From a virus: a stretch of 25,568 bases of DNA. The stretch lies in the IMG/VR virus record IMGVR_UViG_3300017788_000154, positions 1 through 25,568 of that record; one strand, 5' to 3'. The translations under genes were made by a program, and so were the position numbers. Within the stretch, counting starts at the first letter, position 1. Each line of letters begins with the position of its first letter. Below the pieces are notes generated by a model, which worked only from the letters and a program-made list of their open reading frames with translations, ran no database searches and was not told the origin of the DNA. This document shows, piece after piece, positions 19,201 to 25,568 of the stretch.

Positions 19201-22200
19201 TACAAGATCCAGAAAATTCAGAAATTTCTTATTTCTTTAGAAGAGATTTTGTTACTATTGCTTCTACAAGTGGTGGTAATATTACATTCGCTGCTCAACT
19301 TCCATATGGCACACAAAGATTTGCTCCATTCTCAAAAGAAAATTTTATTCTTACTGTTTTAGATAAAAAATCTTCCACAACAGTTCAAAATGGCGATATT
19401 ATTTTCTTAAAAGATGATCAAGTTGTTATTGAAAATTCTATTATTACAGAAGCTGGCGGTGTTACTGCAGGAAGTGTAACTATTTCATTGCCCAGTACAT
19501 TTTTTGGAACATCTTCTAATTTTCCTATTTTAAAATTAACCGCAACCGTTGAAGTTTTAAAAGCAAGACCAAGATTAAAAACATTTAATGAAAATAAACG
19601 AGTTTTAATTATTACGCCAGGAGATAAAGTTGTTCCTATTCGTGGTATTGATATTGATTCAAGCAGTGATGAAATTATCTCGTATTCTGACGTTGTTAAA
19701 ATTAGATATATTTACGAGGGCACTTCGCAAACTCCCCCCGTAGTATCTTCTACAGGTGATTTGGTTACGGGTACAGATGTAACGGAAAGATTTACATTTG
19801 ATGATGGACAGCGTGATACTTTTTATGATGTTTCTCGTTTAGTATTAAAACCAGGATTAGAAACTCCTACAGGACAATTAATTGTAGCATTTGATTATTT
19901 TGAACATAGTCAGGGAGATTTTTGTACCGTTGATTCTTATACTCACGAGTCGGGAGTTTCTATTTCTGATATTCCAGATTTTAATTCTGCAATTTACGGA
20001 AAAATATCACTAAGAGATGTTTTTGATTTTAGACCAAAAGTAGATTCATCTGCAATTATTAGTGGATATCAAGACAACTCTATATTATCTGTAACAGATT
20101 TTAATAACTTTACTGGATCATCGGGAGTAACTTCAAATACACCTGCATCAGATTTAAATCTTTCATACACTATTTCATATTCTGCTTCGCAATTCTTAGA
20201 TAGAATTGATGGAATTTTCTTAGATAAGAGAGGAACTTTTATTATTAAAGAAGGAAATTCTTCTCTAAATCCCACAAAACCAGCAGATGTTGATGATGCA
20301 ATATCTCTATACTATTTTTATATTCCAGCCTACACATCTAAAGCAGAAGATGTAAAAATTATTTCTGTTGATAATAAACGTTATACTATGCGTGATATTG
20401 CTAAATTAGAAAAACGTGTAGAGAGATTAGAAAAATATACCTTATTGAGTGTTTTAGAACAACAAGCATTAAATATGCAAGTTAAAGATGATATTGGATT
20501 GGATAGATTCAAGAGTGGATTTATTGTAGATAATTTTGAAAATCATGGAATTGGAAATGTAAAAGCATTAGATTATAGATGTTCTATTGATACTCAACAA
20601 TCTCTAACTAGACCATTATCATATGAAACTTCTTTAAGATTAACAGAAATTAATGTAAATGATGACCAACGTGAGTTGAATCACTACAGAAAAACAAATC
20701 AAATTATTACACTTCCTTATGAAAGTATTGCATTTGCAAAAAATCCATTTGCAACTAAAAAAATTCCAGTAAATCCATTCGTGGTCTTGCAATATGTTGG
20801 CGAAGCAAAATTAACACCTAATTTAGATAAGTGGTTTAATCAATCAGAATTTCCATTAGTTTTAGATAATGATAGTAAAGTATTCTCTGCTTTCTACGCA
20901 AAAAGTGACTCTAGAGATGCATACGCAAGCCTTCATAATAATTTTATTACTAATTGGGTCGGTACTAATAGAGTTTTTTATAATACATCTTCGTTAAGTA
21001 ATATTTCTAGAAATATTGCCACTACATCAACTTCAAATGCATCTTTATCAAGCACGTCTAATATAAGCCCACAAAATAACGAATTAGCTCAGAACGTTTC
21101 TTCAAAATCTGTTGGATCGAATACTGTAAATAATTCTTTACAGCAATTCTGTAGATCTGTACCTGTCTTCTTTACTATTACCCGCATGAAACCATTTACG
21201 AAACTATATTCGTTTATGGATAAACAATCTGTAGATAGATGGATAGTTCAAGATTTTAGATATACTGGTGTTCCAGGAAATTCACTGAGCGTGTTTAATA
21301 GTGGTATCATTACTGACGCCAATGGTAACGCTAGCGGCATGTTCTTAGTACCTGCTGGGTATGCACCACAGTCAGGATCTTCTTGGACAGGCAGTATTCA
21401 AACGGTTCAATATGATGAAACTGTAGAGTTATTCTTCACAGCTGGAATTAAAAATTTAAAATTCACTTCTAACAGCGAAGGATTAATCGACAGTACAGTA
21501 GATTCTTTCACAGAAGTAAATTATTATGTGTCTGGCTCATTGCCAGAACAACCATCATCAATCATTTCAACTTCTCCAGCTATTTTCAAAGGAAAAGAGG
21601 GAATTCAGTTTATTGAAAACACAAGAGCACAAGTAAAACCAAATCCATTATCACAATCCTTTAAAGTTGAAAAATTTCCAGGAGGTTTGTTCTTAACTGG
21701 TGTTGATTTATTCTTCAATACAAAAAGTGCAACTATTCCTATTAAAGTATATCTAAGTAATATTGAAAGCGGAAAACCAGGAAAATATATTATCCCTGGT
21801 AGCGAATCAGTATTAAATCCAGATACTTATTTGAGAGTTTATACAAATGGAACTTTAAATATCACAAAAGGCGAAACGTGTTCAGGATCTTCTTCTGGTG
21901 CCGCTGGACCAGTAAAAGATGTTTATGATAGAAATAATATTCTTTTAACTCCATCAACTACAGGAACATATACTCTCACAAACGATCAAGTATACACCAT
22001 TGTTCTGAGCAATCATAATGGAAAATCTTTTATCGGAAACAACAACACTGGCGAAGAACTAAAATTTGATTCTTTAACAAAATATAATGCTGCACAAAAT
22101 ACCAATCTTCGTATAACTATTGCAAGAAATTCTGGCAGAATTGTCGAATTAAAAGTAAATAATTTAGGTTCTGGATATGATAGTGCTACTATTCAAGTAG

Positions 22201-24446
22201 AAAGTCCTCAGTTGCCAGGTGGTGTACAAGCAAGAGCAACATGCTCAGTATCAAATGGTAATATTTTTAATACTGATATATTGGTCGCTGGTAGTGGGTA
22301 TACTGATCCTCCTTCCATTATTATTAATGGACAAGGTACTTCTGCTTCGGCAGCTTCAATTCAATCATTTATTGAAATTGATACTCCATCGGTTAGAATG
22401 GGCGTTGCCACTGATTCCACAGGTGGTAGTGTTTTAAATTCTGTTACTCCAACAAGATTTACATTTGATTATCCAGTTTATTTACAGAATGAAACTGAGT
22501 ATGCTTTAGTTATTGAGTCGGATTCAACAGATTATACATTATGGGCATCTAAGTTAGGGGAAGTCGAAGTAGCTTCTAATTCCGTCGTAACTTCACAACC
22601 ATTGTTGGGTTCTGTATTTAAGTCACAAAACGTTGACGCATGGACAGAAGACCTCCTCGAAGATATTAAGTTTACTTTATATCGTGCCGAGTTTAATACA
22701 TCAAGAAATGGTATCGTGGAATTATCTAATAAAACATTGGGTTATGAATTATTAGATTCTAATCCCTTTGAAACAGATTCTTTATCAGATACAACTGCTA
22801 CTTCAGTTTTATATAAAAATAATAACAGTGTTATTAAAGTAAATCATAAAATTAATGGATTTGAAGATTCTGGAAAATCTTATGTAAGTTTTAAAAATTC
22901 AAATAGTTTTGGTGGTTTTGATAGTTCTCAAATTAATAATGTTTTATATCAAGTCAAAAATAGCGGATCAAATAATTACAATATTTCAGCAACTACTCTT
23001 GCCTCTTCAAATGCTTTTGGTGGTGGTTCTAAAGTTTTAGCATCGTATAATAGAAAATACGAAAAACTCTTTGCTCAATTAGAATTTTTAAATTTTGCCG
23101 AAACAAAGGTTGATGCTGAAGTAAAAACTACAAATATTTTACCAATTGACACCAATATTGTAAATTATCAATCATACAGTCAAAATGATTACGAAAAAAC
23201 TTTCTTAAATGAAGAGCACTTTTTCAATAATCAAAAAGTAGTTTGTTCACGTATAAATGAATTAAAAAATATTACTGGATCTAACAAAAATTCTTTACAG
23301 TATAAATTAACTTTATCGTCAACCAAATCATATCTTTCTCCCATAATTGATTTAAGATCCGCTAATGTAATATTAGTAAATAATCACACAGAAAAATGTT
23401 CGGGACAAGAAAATAGATATGGTAGAAGAGATCAATTATTAGAATTTTATCCTGTTTATAAATTTACAGTAAATGGCACAAACGCAAATACTATAAATCC
23501 AGGCGATGCAGCAAATGTAAAATTAATTTCTGGAAACACTTCAAAAGCAAAGGCATCTATCGTTAAATTTGACTCATCAACTAGTGAGTTATATGTAAAA
23601 ATGCTTACAGACACATTATTTACTCCAAGTGAAACATTAGCATTTTCATCACAACCATCTTTAACTGGATTAACTATTGCTTCGTCTGGTTTAACCGAAG
23701 TTACATTTGCATTTGAATCTAACTCAACCGTAACTGCAGTTGATAAAACAGATACAACAAAATCTTATGATAATTTAATTAATGGTAAAGTAGTTTTCTG
23801 GGATTCGAAGAAAAAAATTCTTAGAGTTTCTTGTAATAAACAACCAATTAATAATAATTTTGTATCGCCTTCTGTTGTTGGTTCTGATTATGCACGTATA
23901 TCTATATCAAGTTCTTCGGGAACTCAAGGTAAAGATATTTTCCGTGTCAATGATTTGGTTGGTTACGAAAATCAAGCAACTGATACTAAATCATTCCTAG
24001 AAGTTAAGAAAGTAACATATGCAGATGGCATATTGTTTGTACCAGAAACAAATAATAATAGTTCATCATTAGCAAAATATTTAACTAAGGAGATAACATT
24101 AGAAACACCAGCAACTTCAATTGATGTTAGATTGACATCTAATATGTTTGAAATTGATGATGTACAAGTTTTATATAAAGTAAATTATGCCACTTCACAA
24201 TATAATTTTGATGACTTATCTTGGGAATTTTTTAACTCTACAGGAAAACCTGATGTTGAAGTTATTCCATCTACAGATAATTTAATATCTGGTTATATCG
24301 AAAGTCAAAATTCTTATAAAGAATACAAGTATTCTGTTGCCAATTTGGCTGAATTTACTTCGTTTGCTGTGAAAATTGTTATGAGATCTGCAAATCCTGT
24401 ATTTGTACCAAAAATTCAAGATATTCGTGTTGTTGCTTCATTCTAA
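16275..24446 (+). CDS. Giant DUF4815 virion structural protein
   Basis: The product has 2723 residues. The N-terminus, DDFSVDKGFYKVLFRPGYS followed by TRELTTLQSVLQNQIENFG, is the signature of DUF4815, seen in phage baseplate-associated proteins. The N-terminal part extends to a coiled coil at about 1373-1410 (IAKLEKRVERLEKYTLLSVL). Next come a segment with TRMKPFTKLYSFMDKQSVD (about 1637), a beta domain GGLFLTGVDLFFNTKSAT (1803 on) and a second FDYPVYLQNETEYALVIE (2064 on) through FTLYRAEF, both familiar from large cyanophage structural proteins. GxGY repeats occur at 757, 1965 and 2006. In position it follows gp8, where T4 has gp9 and gp10, and I see no clear gp9 or gp10 homology. A role in fibre attachment or host contact is inferred from position and domains. 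Confidence 0.8.
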   Translation: MPQKTPLNVPPYNDDFSVDKGFYKVLFRPGYSIQTRELTTLQSVLQNQIENFGRSKFKQGQQVVPGEVSFNNKLDYVKLASVSEVAVNNNGNIVFQKYDISELVGKTLSGLSSGVQASVIWYSKSSEVESDVLFVKYINSGNANNEFTFRQGEELEVLDIADTPTLVVGTDGSVLPTTISIKDYDTGTSQVIDSPAMGYASAVKVEPGVYFVNGYFVNNPEELIIVDKYYNKPSAKVGFAITENIVTPEQDISLYDNSQGSSNFSAPGAHRLNIDLSLVVLDYDSLTDSQYVQLITIKDGEIQQLVKSTDYNVLEETLARRTFDESGDYVVDNFSLDLREYYQKDGNKGVYPLNEETGLVNKKSVSEASELMLAGIESGKAYIKGYEIVNKEKKYLEINKARDTLVQKNNRSKFSSLSYFNISNVYGSMPLNADGQELTAYPTIYLNSTFNDGSVGLNNTETSTYIKQTLNRRGQKFGLDDGIITLYLSDPANFASRTFPTDSEFGSTFTKLWYVVNLGTSAAATIARSVDVLSYSIVKRPEIPYSGTVEPNYLELTVIGNKEDLQFFLKEYDDFDTVKRRKLFLTQDDAREFYFQGQGQNATISPYSHIIDYNDIITPVIGVTKPKDFSLQKVGSGFNVDTDIILSKGRLNSGQSTYNSIFRLSYFNPTFFTKIVLDQTIATQTFVPGKYVTGLSSSAYGVIEGSAASKYTSGSILCVRVLSGQFLSGETISDEAGNTLRIAREGTVSHFIVNYRGEGYPASTKLKINGVTYDNSAVEIGINGNYIFKIVIKDRNLVSQTYATTPSISFDTGTTNVISSAVVTPVLYRSTVQSYGPENVKSLHSSFGAGSVYTFTSDVETFDSSYLSTKVLTDFTFSGTKGSKFVECNGFSGNPATELVPGDLIQFTDFANNVIRVIVQRIDLPEGLIKARIYFDNVLQNNVSNTSVIRVRPLIGNAAKSTLVIPTTSKYLSKVVQDPENSEISYFFRRDFVTIASTSGGNITFAAQLPYGTQRFAPFSKENFILTVLDKKSSTTVQNGDIIFLKDDQVVIENSIITEAGGVTAGSVTISLPSTFFGTSSNFPILKLTATVEVLKARPRLKTFNENKRVLIITPGDKVVPIRGIDIDSSSDEIISYSDVVKIRYIYEGTSQTPPVVSSTGDLVTGTDVTERFTFDDGQRDTFYDVSRLVLKPGLETPTGQLIVAFDYFEHSQGDFCTVDSYTHESGVSISDIPDFNSAIYGKISLRDVFDFRPKVDSSAIISGYQDNSILSVTDFNNFTGSSGVTSNTPASDLNLSYTISYSASQFLDRIDGIFLDKRGTFIIKEGNSSLNPTKPADVDDAISLYYFYIPAYTSKAEDVKIISVDNKRYTMRDIAKLEKRVERLEKYTLLSVLEQQALNMQVKDDIGLDRFKSGFIVDNFENHGIGNVKALDYRCSIDTQQSLTRPLSYETSLRLTEINVNDDQRELNHYRKTNQIITLPYESIAFAKNPFATKKIPVNPFVVLQYVGEAKLTPNLDKWFNQSEFPLVLDNDSKVFSAFYAKSDSRDAYASLHNNFITNWVGTNRVFYNTSSLSNISRNIATTSTSNASLSSTSNISPQNNELAQNVSSKSVGSNTVNNSLQQFCRSVPVFFTITRMKPFTKLYSFMDKQSVDRWIVQDFRYTGVPGNSLSVFNSGIITDANGNASGMFLVPAGYAPQSGSSWTGSIQTVQYDETVELFFTAGIKNLKFTSNSEGLIDSTVDSFTEVNYYVSGSLPEQPSSIISTSPAIFKGKEGIQFIENTRAQVKPNPLSQSFKVEKFPGGLFLTGVDLFFNTKSATIPIKVYLSNIESGKPGKYIIPGSESVLNPDTYLRVYTNGTLNITKGETCSGSSSGAAGPVKDVYDRNNILLTPSTTGTYTLTNDQVYTIVLSNHNGKSFIGNNNTGEELKFDSLTKYNAAQNTNLRITIARNSGRIVELKVNNLGSGYDSATIQVESPQLPGGVQARATCSVSNGNIFNTDILVAGSGYTDPPSIIINGQGTSASAASIQSFIEIDTPSVRMGVATDSTGGSVLNSVTPTRFTFDYPVYLQNETEYALVIESDSTDYTLWASKLGEVEVASNSVVTSQPLLGSVFKSQNVDAWTEDLLEDIKFTLYRAEFNTSRNGIVELSNKTLGYELLDSNPFETDSLSDTTATSVLYKNNNSVIKVNHKINGFEDSGKSYVSFKNSNSFGGFDSSQINNVLYQVKNSGSNNYNISATTLASSNAFGGGSKVLASYNRKYEKLFAQLEFLNFAETKVDAEVKTTNILPIDTNIVNYQSYSQNDYEKTFLNEEHFFNNQKVVCSRINELKNITGSNKNSLQYKLTLSSTKSYLSPIIDLRSANVILVNNHTEKCSGQENRYGRRDQLLEFYPVYKFTVNGTNANTINPGDAANVKLISGNTSKAKASIVKFDSSTSELYVKMLTDTLFTPSETLAFSSQPSLTGLTIASSGLTEVTFAFESNSTVTAVDKTDTTKSYDNLINGKVVFWDSKKKILRVSCNKQPINNNFVSPSVVGSDYARISISSSSGTQGKDIFRVNDLVGYENQATDTKSFLEVKKVTYADGILFVPETNNNSSSLAKYLTKEITLETPATSIDVRLTSNMFEIDDVQVLYKVNYATSQYNFDDLSWEFFNSTGKPDVEVIPSTDNLISGYIESQNSYKEYKYSVANLAEFTSFAVKIVMRSANPVFVPKIQDIRVVASF

Positions 24447-24448
24447 TA

Positions 24449-24664
24449 ATGGATTATTCAAAAATTATAGAGCACGATAATCTGGTTAGAGATAACTCTA
24501 CTGGAGCGGTTATAAATATTGATAAAAGCACATTTGAAGATATAAAAAGGATTCGTAGTAGTAATTGTTCCGTCAAGCAATTGCAGTCAGATCTTGAAAG
24601 TTTAAAGCATGAATTGTCAGACATAAAAAATCTTCTAAGAGAATTAATAAGACATGGCGGTTAG
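24449..24664 (+). CDS. 71-aa coiled-coil protein between structural genes
   Basis: The start is 2 nt after the stop of the DUF4815 gene (TAATAATG). Residues 1-35 (MDYSKIIEHDNLVRDNSTGA, then IDKSTFEDIKRIR) are polar. Residues 42-66 form a heptad-patterned helix (VKQLQSDLESLKHELSDIKN). Small proteins of this layout occur between large structural genes in cyanophages, to my recollection, with no known function. A connector or assembly factor for the neighbouring fibre-like proteins is a guess from the coiled coil. It overlaps the next gene by 11 nt. Confidence 0.75.
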   Translation: MDYSKIIEHDNLVRDNSTGAVINIDKSTFEDIKRIRSSNCSVKQLQSDLESLKHELSDIKNLLRELIRHGG

Positions 24665-25568
24665 AGAAGTATTAAAAACGTATTCGTTTGAACAGCAACG
24701 TCAAGAAATTAATAATCTATCCAGCGATGTTGGAGATGCTAGTTCTCTTACGACCACATCAAAGGTAATTACACTGGCAATTAATGATATTGTCAGTGGT
24801 TCTCAGCAGTTAGTCAATGCAACACTAACTGGAGACCTGACTATTCAAGGCGGAGATATCTATCTGCAGGATGCTGCTACTGATATTTTCATTAGAGACA
24901 ATGTTCTGAACGCTCTGTTGATAACTGAAGGATCAAATCCATATATTAGTGTTGACACCACTAATGGTTCGGAATTGGTAACCATTCATAAAAATACTTT
25001 AGTTGGTGGGAACTTAACTGTCAATGGCGATATAACTTTTAGAGCTGGCGATGGATCTGCTGGGTCTATTACGCTCGGTGATGGAAATACAGATAATATT
25101 GTATTTGGTGCAGATGTTAATTCTAGTATTGTACCAAATACTAATAATACTTATAACTTAGGTTCATCTTCTCAAATTTGGTCTAGTATTTTTCTAACTA
25201 CAATTTCTGGAGGAACAAATGCTGATATTATTGTTGATCCAAATGGTACTGGTGATTTTGTATTTAAAGGCGGCGTAGGTCAAAATTTTGTTATTAATGA
25301 TGGAACTGTAGAGAAATTTAGAATTGATAGCGAAACTGGCAGTGTATTTTTTAGTGGACCTATTAATGTTCCTGGCGGTATTGCATTACAAGATAATACC
25401 GTAAATGCATTTACTATTACCGAAGGAACCAATCCATATTTCACTATTGATACAGTAAATAACGCAGAGAAAGTTACTGTTCATAAAAATTTAGATGTTC
25501 TTGGTGATCTATATATCGCTGGAACGACGACAACAATTAATTCAACTACATTAACGGTTGATGATAAA
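24654..25568 (+). CDS. Tail-fibre-like structural protein (3' end outside window)
   Basis: ATG 24654 lies inside the end of the coiled-coil gene, and the frame stays open for 305 codons to the window edge. The N-terminus is MAVREVLKTYSFEQQRQEIN, a helical attachment-like segment. After it the sequence is a run of short beta repeats such as GDLTIQGGDIYLQDAATDIF, GGNLTVNGDITF, NTYNLGSSSQIWSSIFL and GTTTTINSTTLTVDDK, typical of cyanophage tail fibres and baseplate-linked adhesins. A block near residues 78-130 (LLITEGSNPYISVDTTNG, ELVTIHKN) is repeated near 244-295 (FTITEGTNPYFTIDTVNN, EKVTVHKN). The length and C-terminal receptor-binding part cannot be seen. Confidence 0.85.
   Translation, partial: MAVREVLKTYSFEQQRQEINNLSSDVGDASSLTTTSKVITLAINDIVSGSQQLVNATLTGDLTIQGGDIYLQDAATDIFIRDNVLNALLITEGSNPYISVDTTNGSELVTIHKNTLVGGNLTVNGDITFRAGDGSAGSITLGDGNTDNIVFGADVNSSIVPNTNNTYNLGSSSQIWSSIFLTTISGGTNADIIVDPNGTGDFVFKGGVGQNFVINDGTVEKFRIDSETGSVFFSGPINVPGGIALQDNTVNAFTITEGTNPYFTIDTVNNAEKVTVHKNLDVLGDLYIAGTTTTINSTTLTVDDK

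Noticed and set aside
22219-22437. Plus-strand frame inside the DUF4815 gene
   Set aside because: It is a shifted reading of the GxGY repeat region, yields a Leu-rich artefactual product, and has no ribosome binding site.
1-25568. tRNA genes, CRISPR arrays, insertion sequences, integrase or toxin genes
   Set aside because: I looked for T-loop and CCA-stem patterns, regular short repeats, terminal inverted repeats with transposase motifs, and recombinase signatures on both strands and found none that I could support.

Overview
The window reads as part of a T4-like myovirus of cyanobacteria (a cyanomyovirus). The main evidence is a forward-strand baseplate block: a PAAR spike tip (T4 gp5.4 type), gp25, gp6, a very large gp7-like wedge protein, gp8, a very large DUF4815 structural protein, a small coiled-coil protein and the start of a tail-fibre-like gene. 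Most of the window is AT-rich with A/T-ending codons, as in phages of marine picocyanobacteria. All supported genes lie on the + strand. I see no tRNA, CRISPR, integrase or transposase.

Layout. Positions 1 to about 880 are strikingly GC-rich and C-rich on the + strand. They hold the 3' end of one gene, a 142-codon ORF containing a 14-C homopolymer, and a 62-codon ORF, with G/C-rich hairpins between them. None is recognisable. Composition changes abruptly near 880-900. From 970 to 2694 lies a tightly packed string of small genes: 51 aa, 132 aa with signal peptide, 55 aa, 65 aa AbrB-like, 114 aa, an overlapping coiled-coil ORF, and PAAR. Several are coupled by ATGA, TGATG or TAATG overlaps. A near-consensus host-type promoter sits at 1069-1097. 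A second promoter at 2680-2708 drives a 47-aa very basic protein that is followed directly by an intrinsic terminator (2889-2911). A 66-aa ORF with a good ribosome binding site follows.

From 3172 on the control signals change to T4-type late promoters (TATAAATA). One stands before gp25 at 3172-3179, and two overlapping copies stand before gp8 at 14359-14372. gp25 and gp6 are coupled (TAATG) and gp7 follows after 6 nt. gp8 and the DUF4815 protein share a short leader (AATT, one variable base, GCAAGAGA) before their starts.

How the genes work together. The structural genes build the baseplate: PAAR tips the central spike, gp25 and gp6 form the sheath-proximal inner wedge, gp7 and gp8 the outer wedge. 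The DUF4815 protein and the final gene probably form peripheral or fibre-like parts that contact the host. gp7, gp8 and the DUF4815 protein are far larger than, or without counterpart among, the T4 proteins. They share small repeated beta-rich modules, and gp7 carries a YHYH-type domain, so much of the coding capacity looks like surface decoration inserted into a conserved baseplate core. The GC-rich islet and the self-contained 47-aa unit are the parts least explained by standard T4-like biology.
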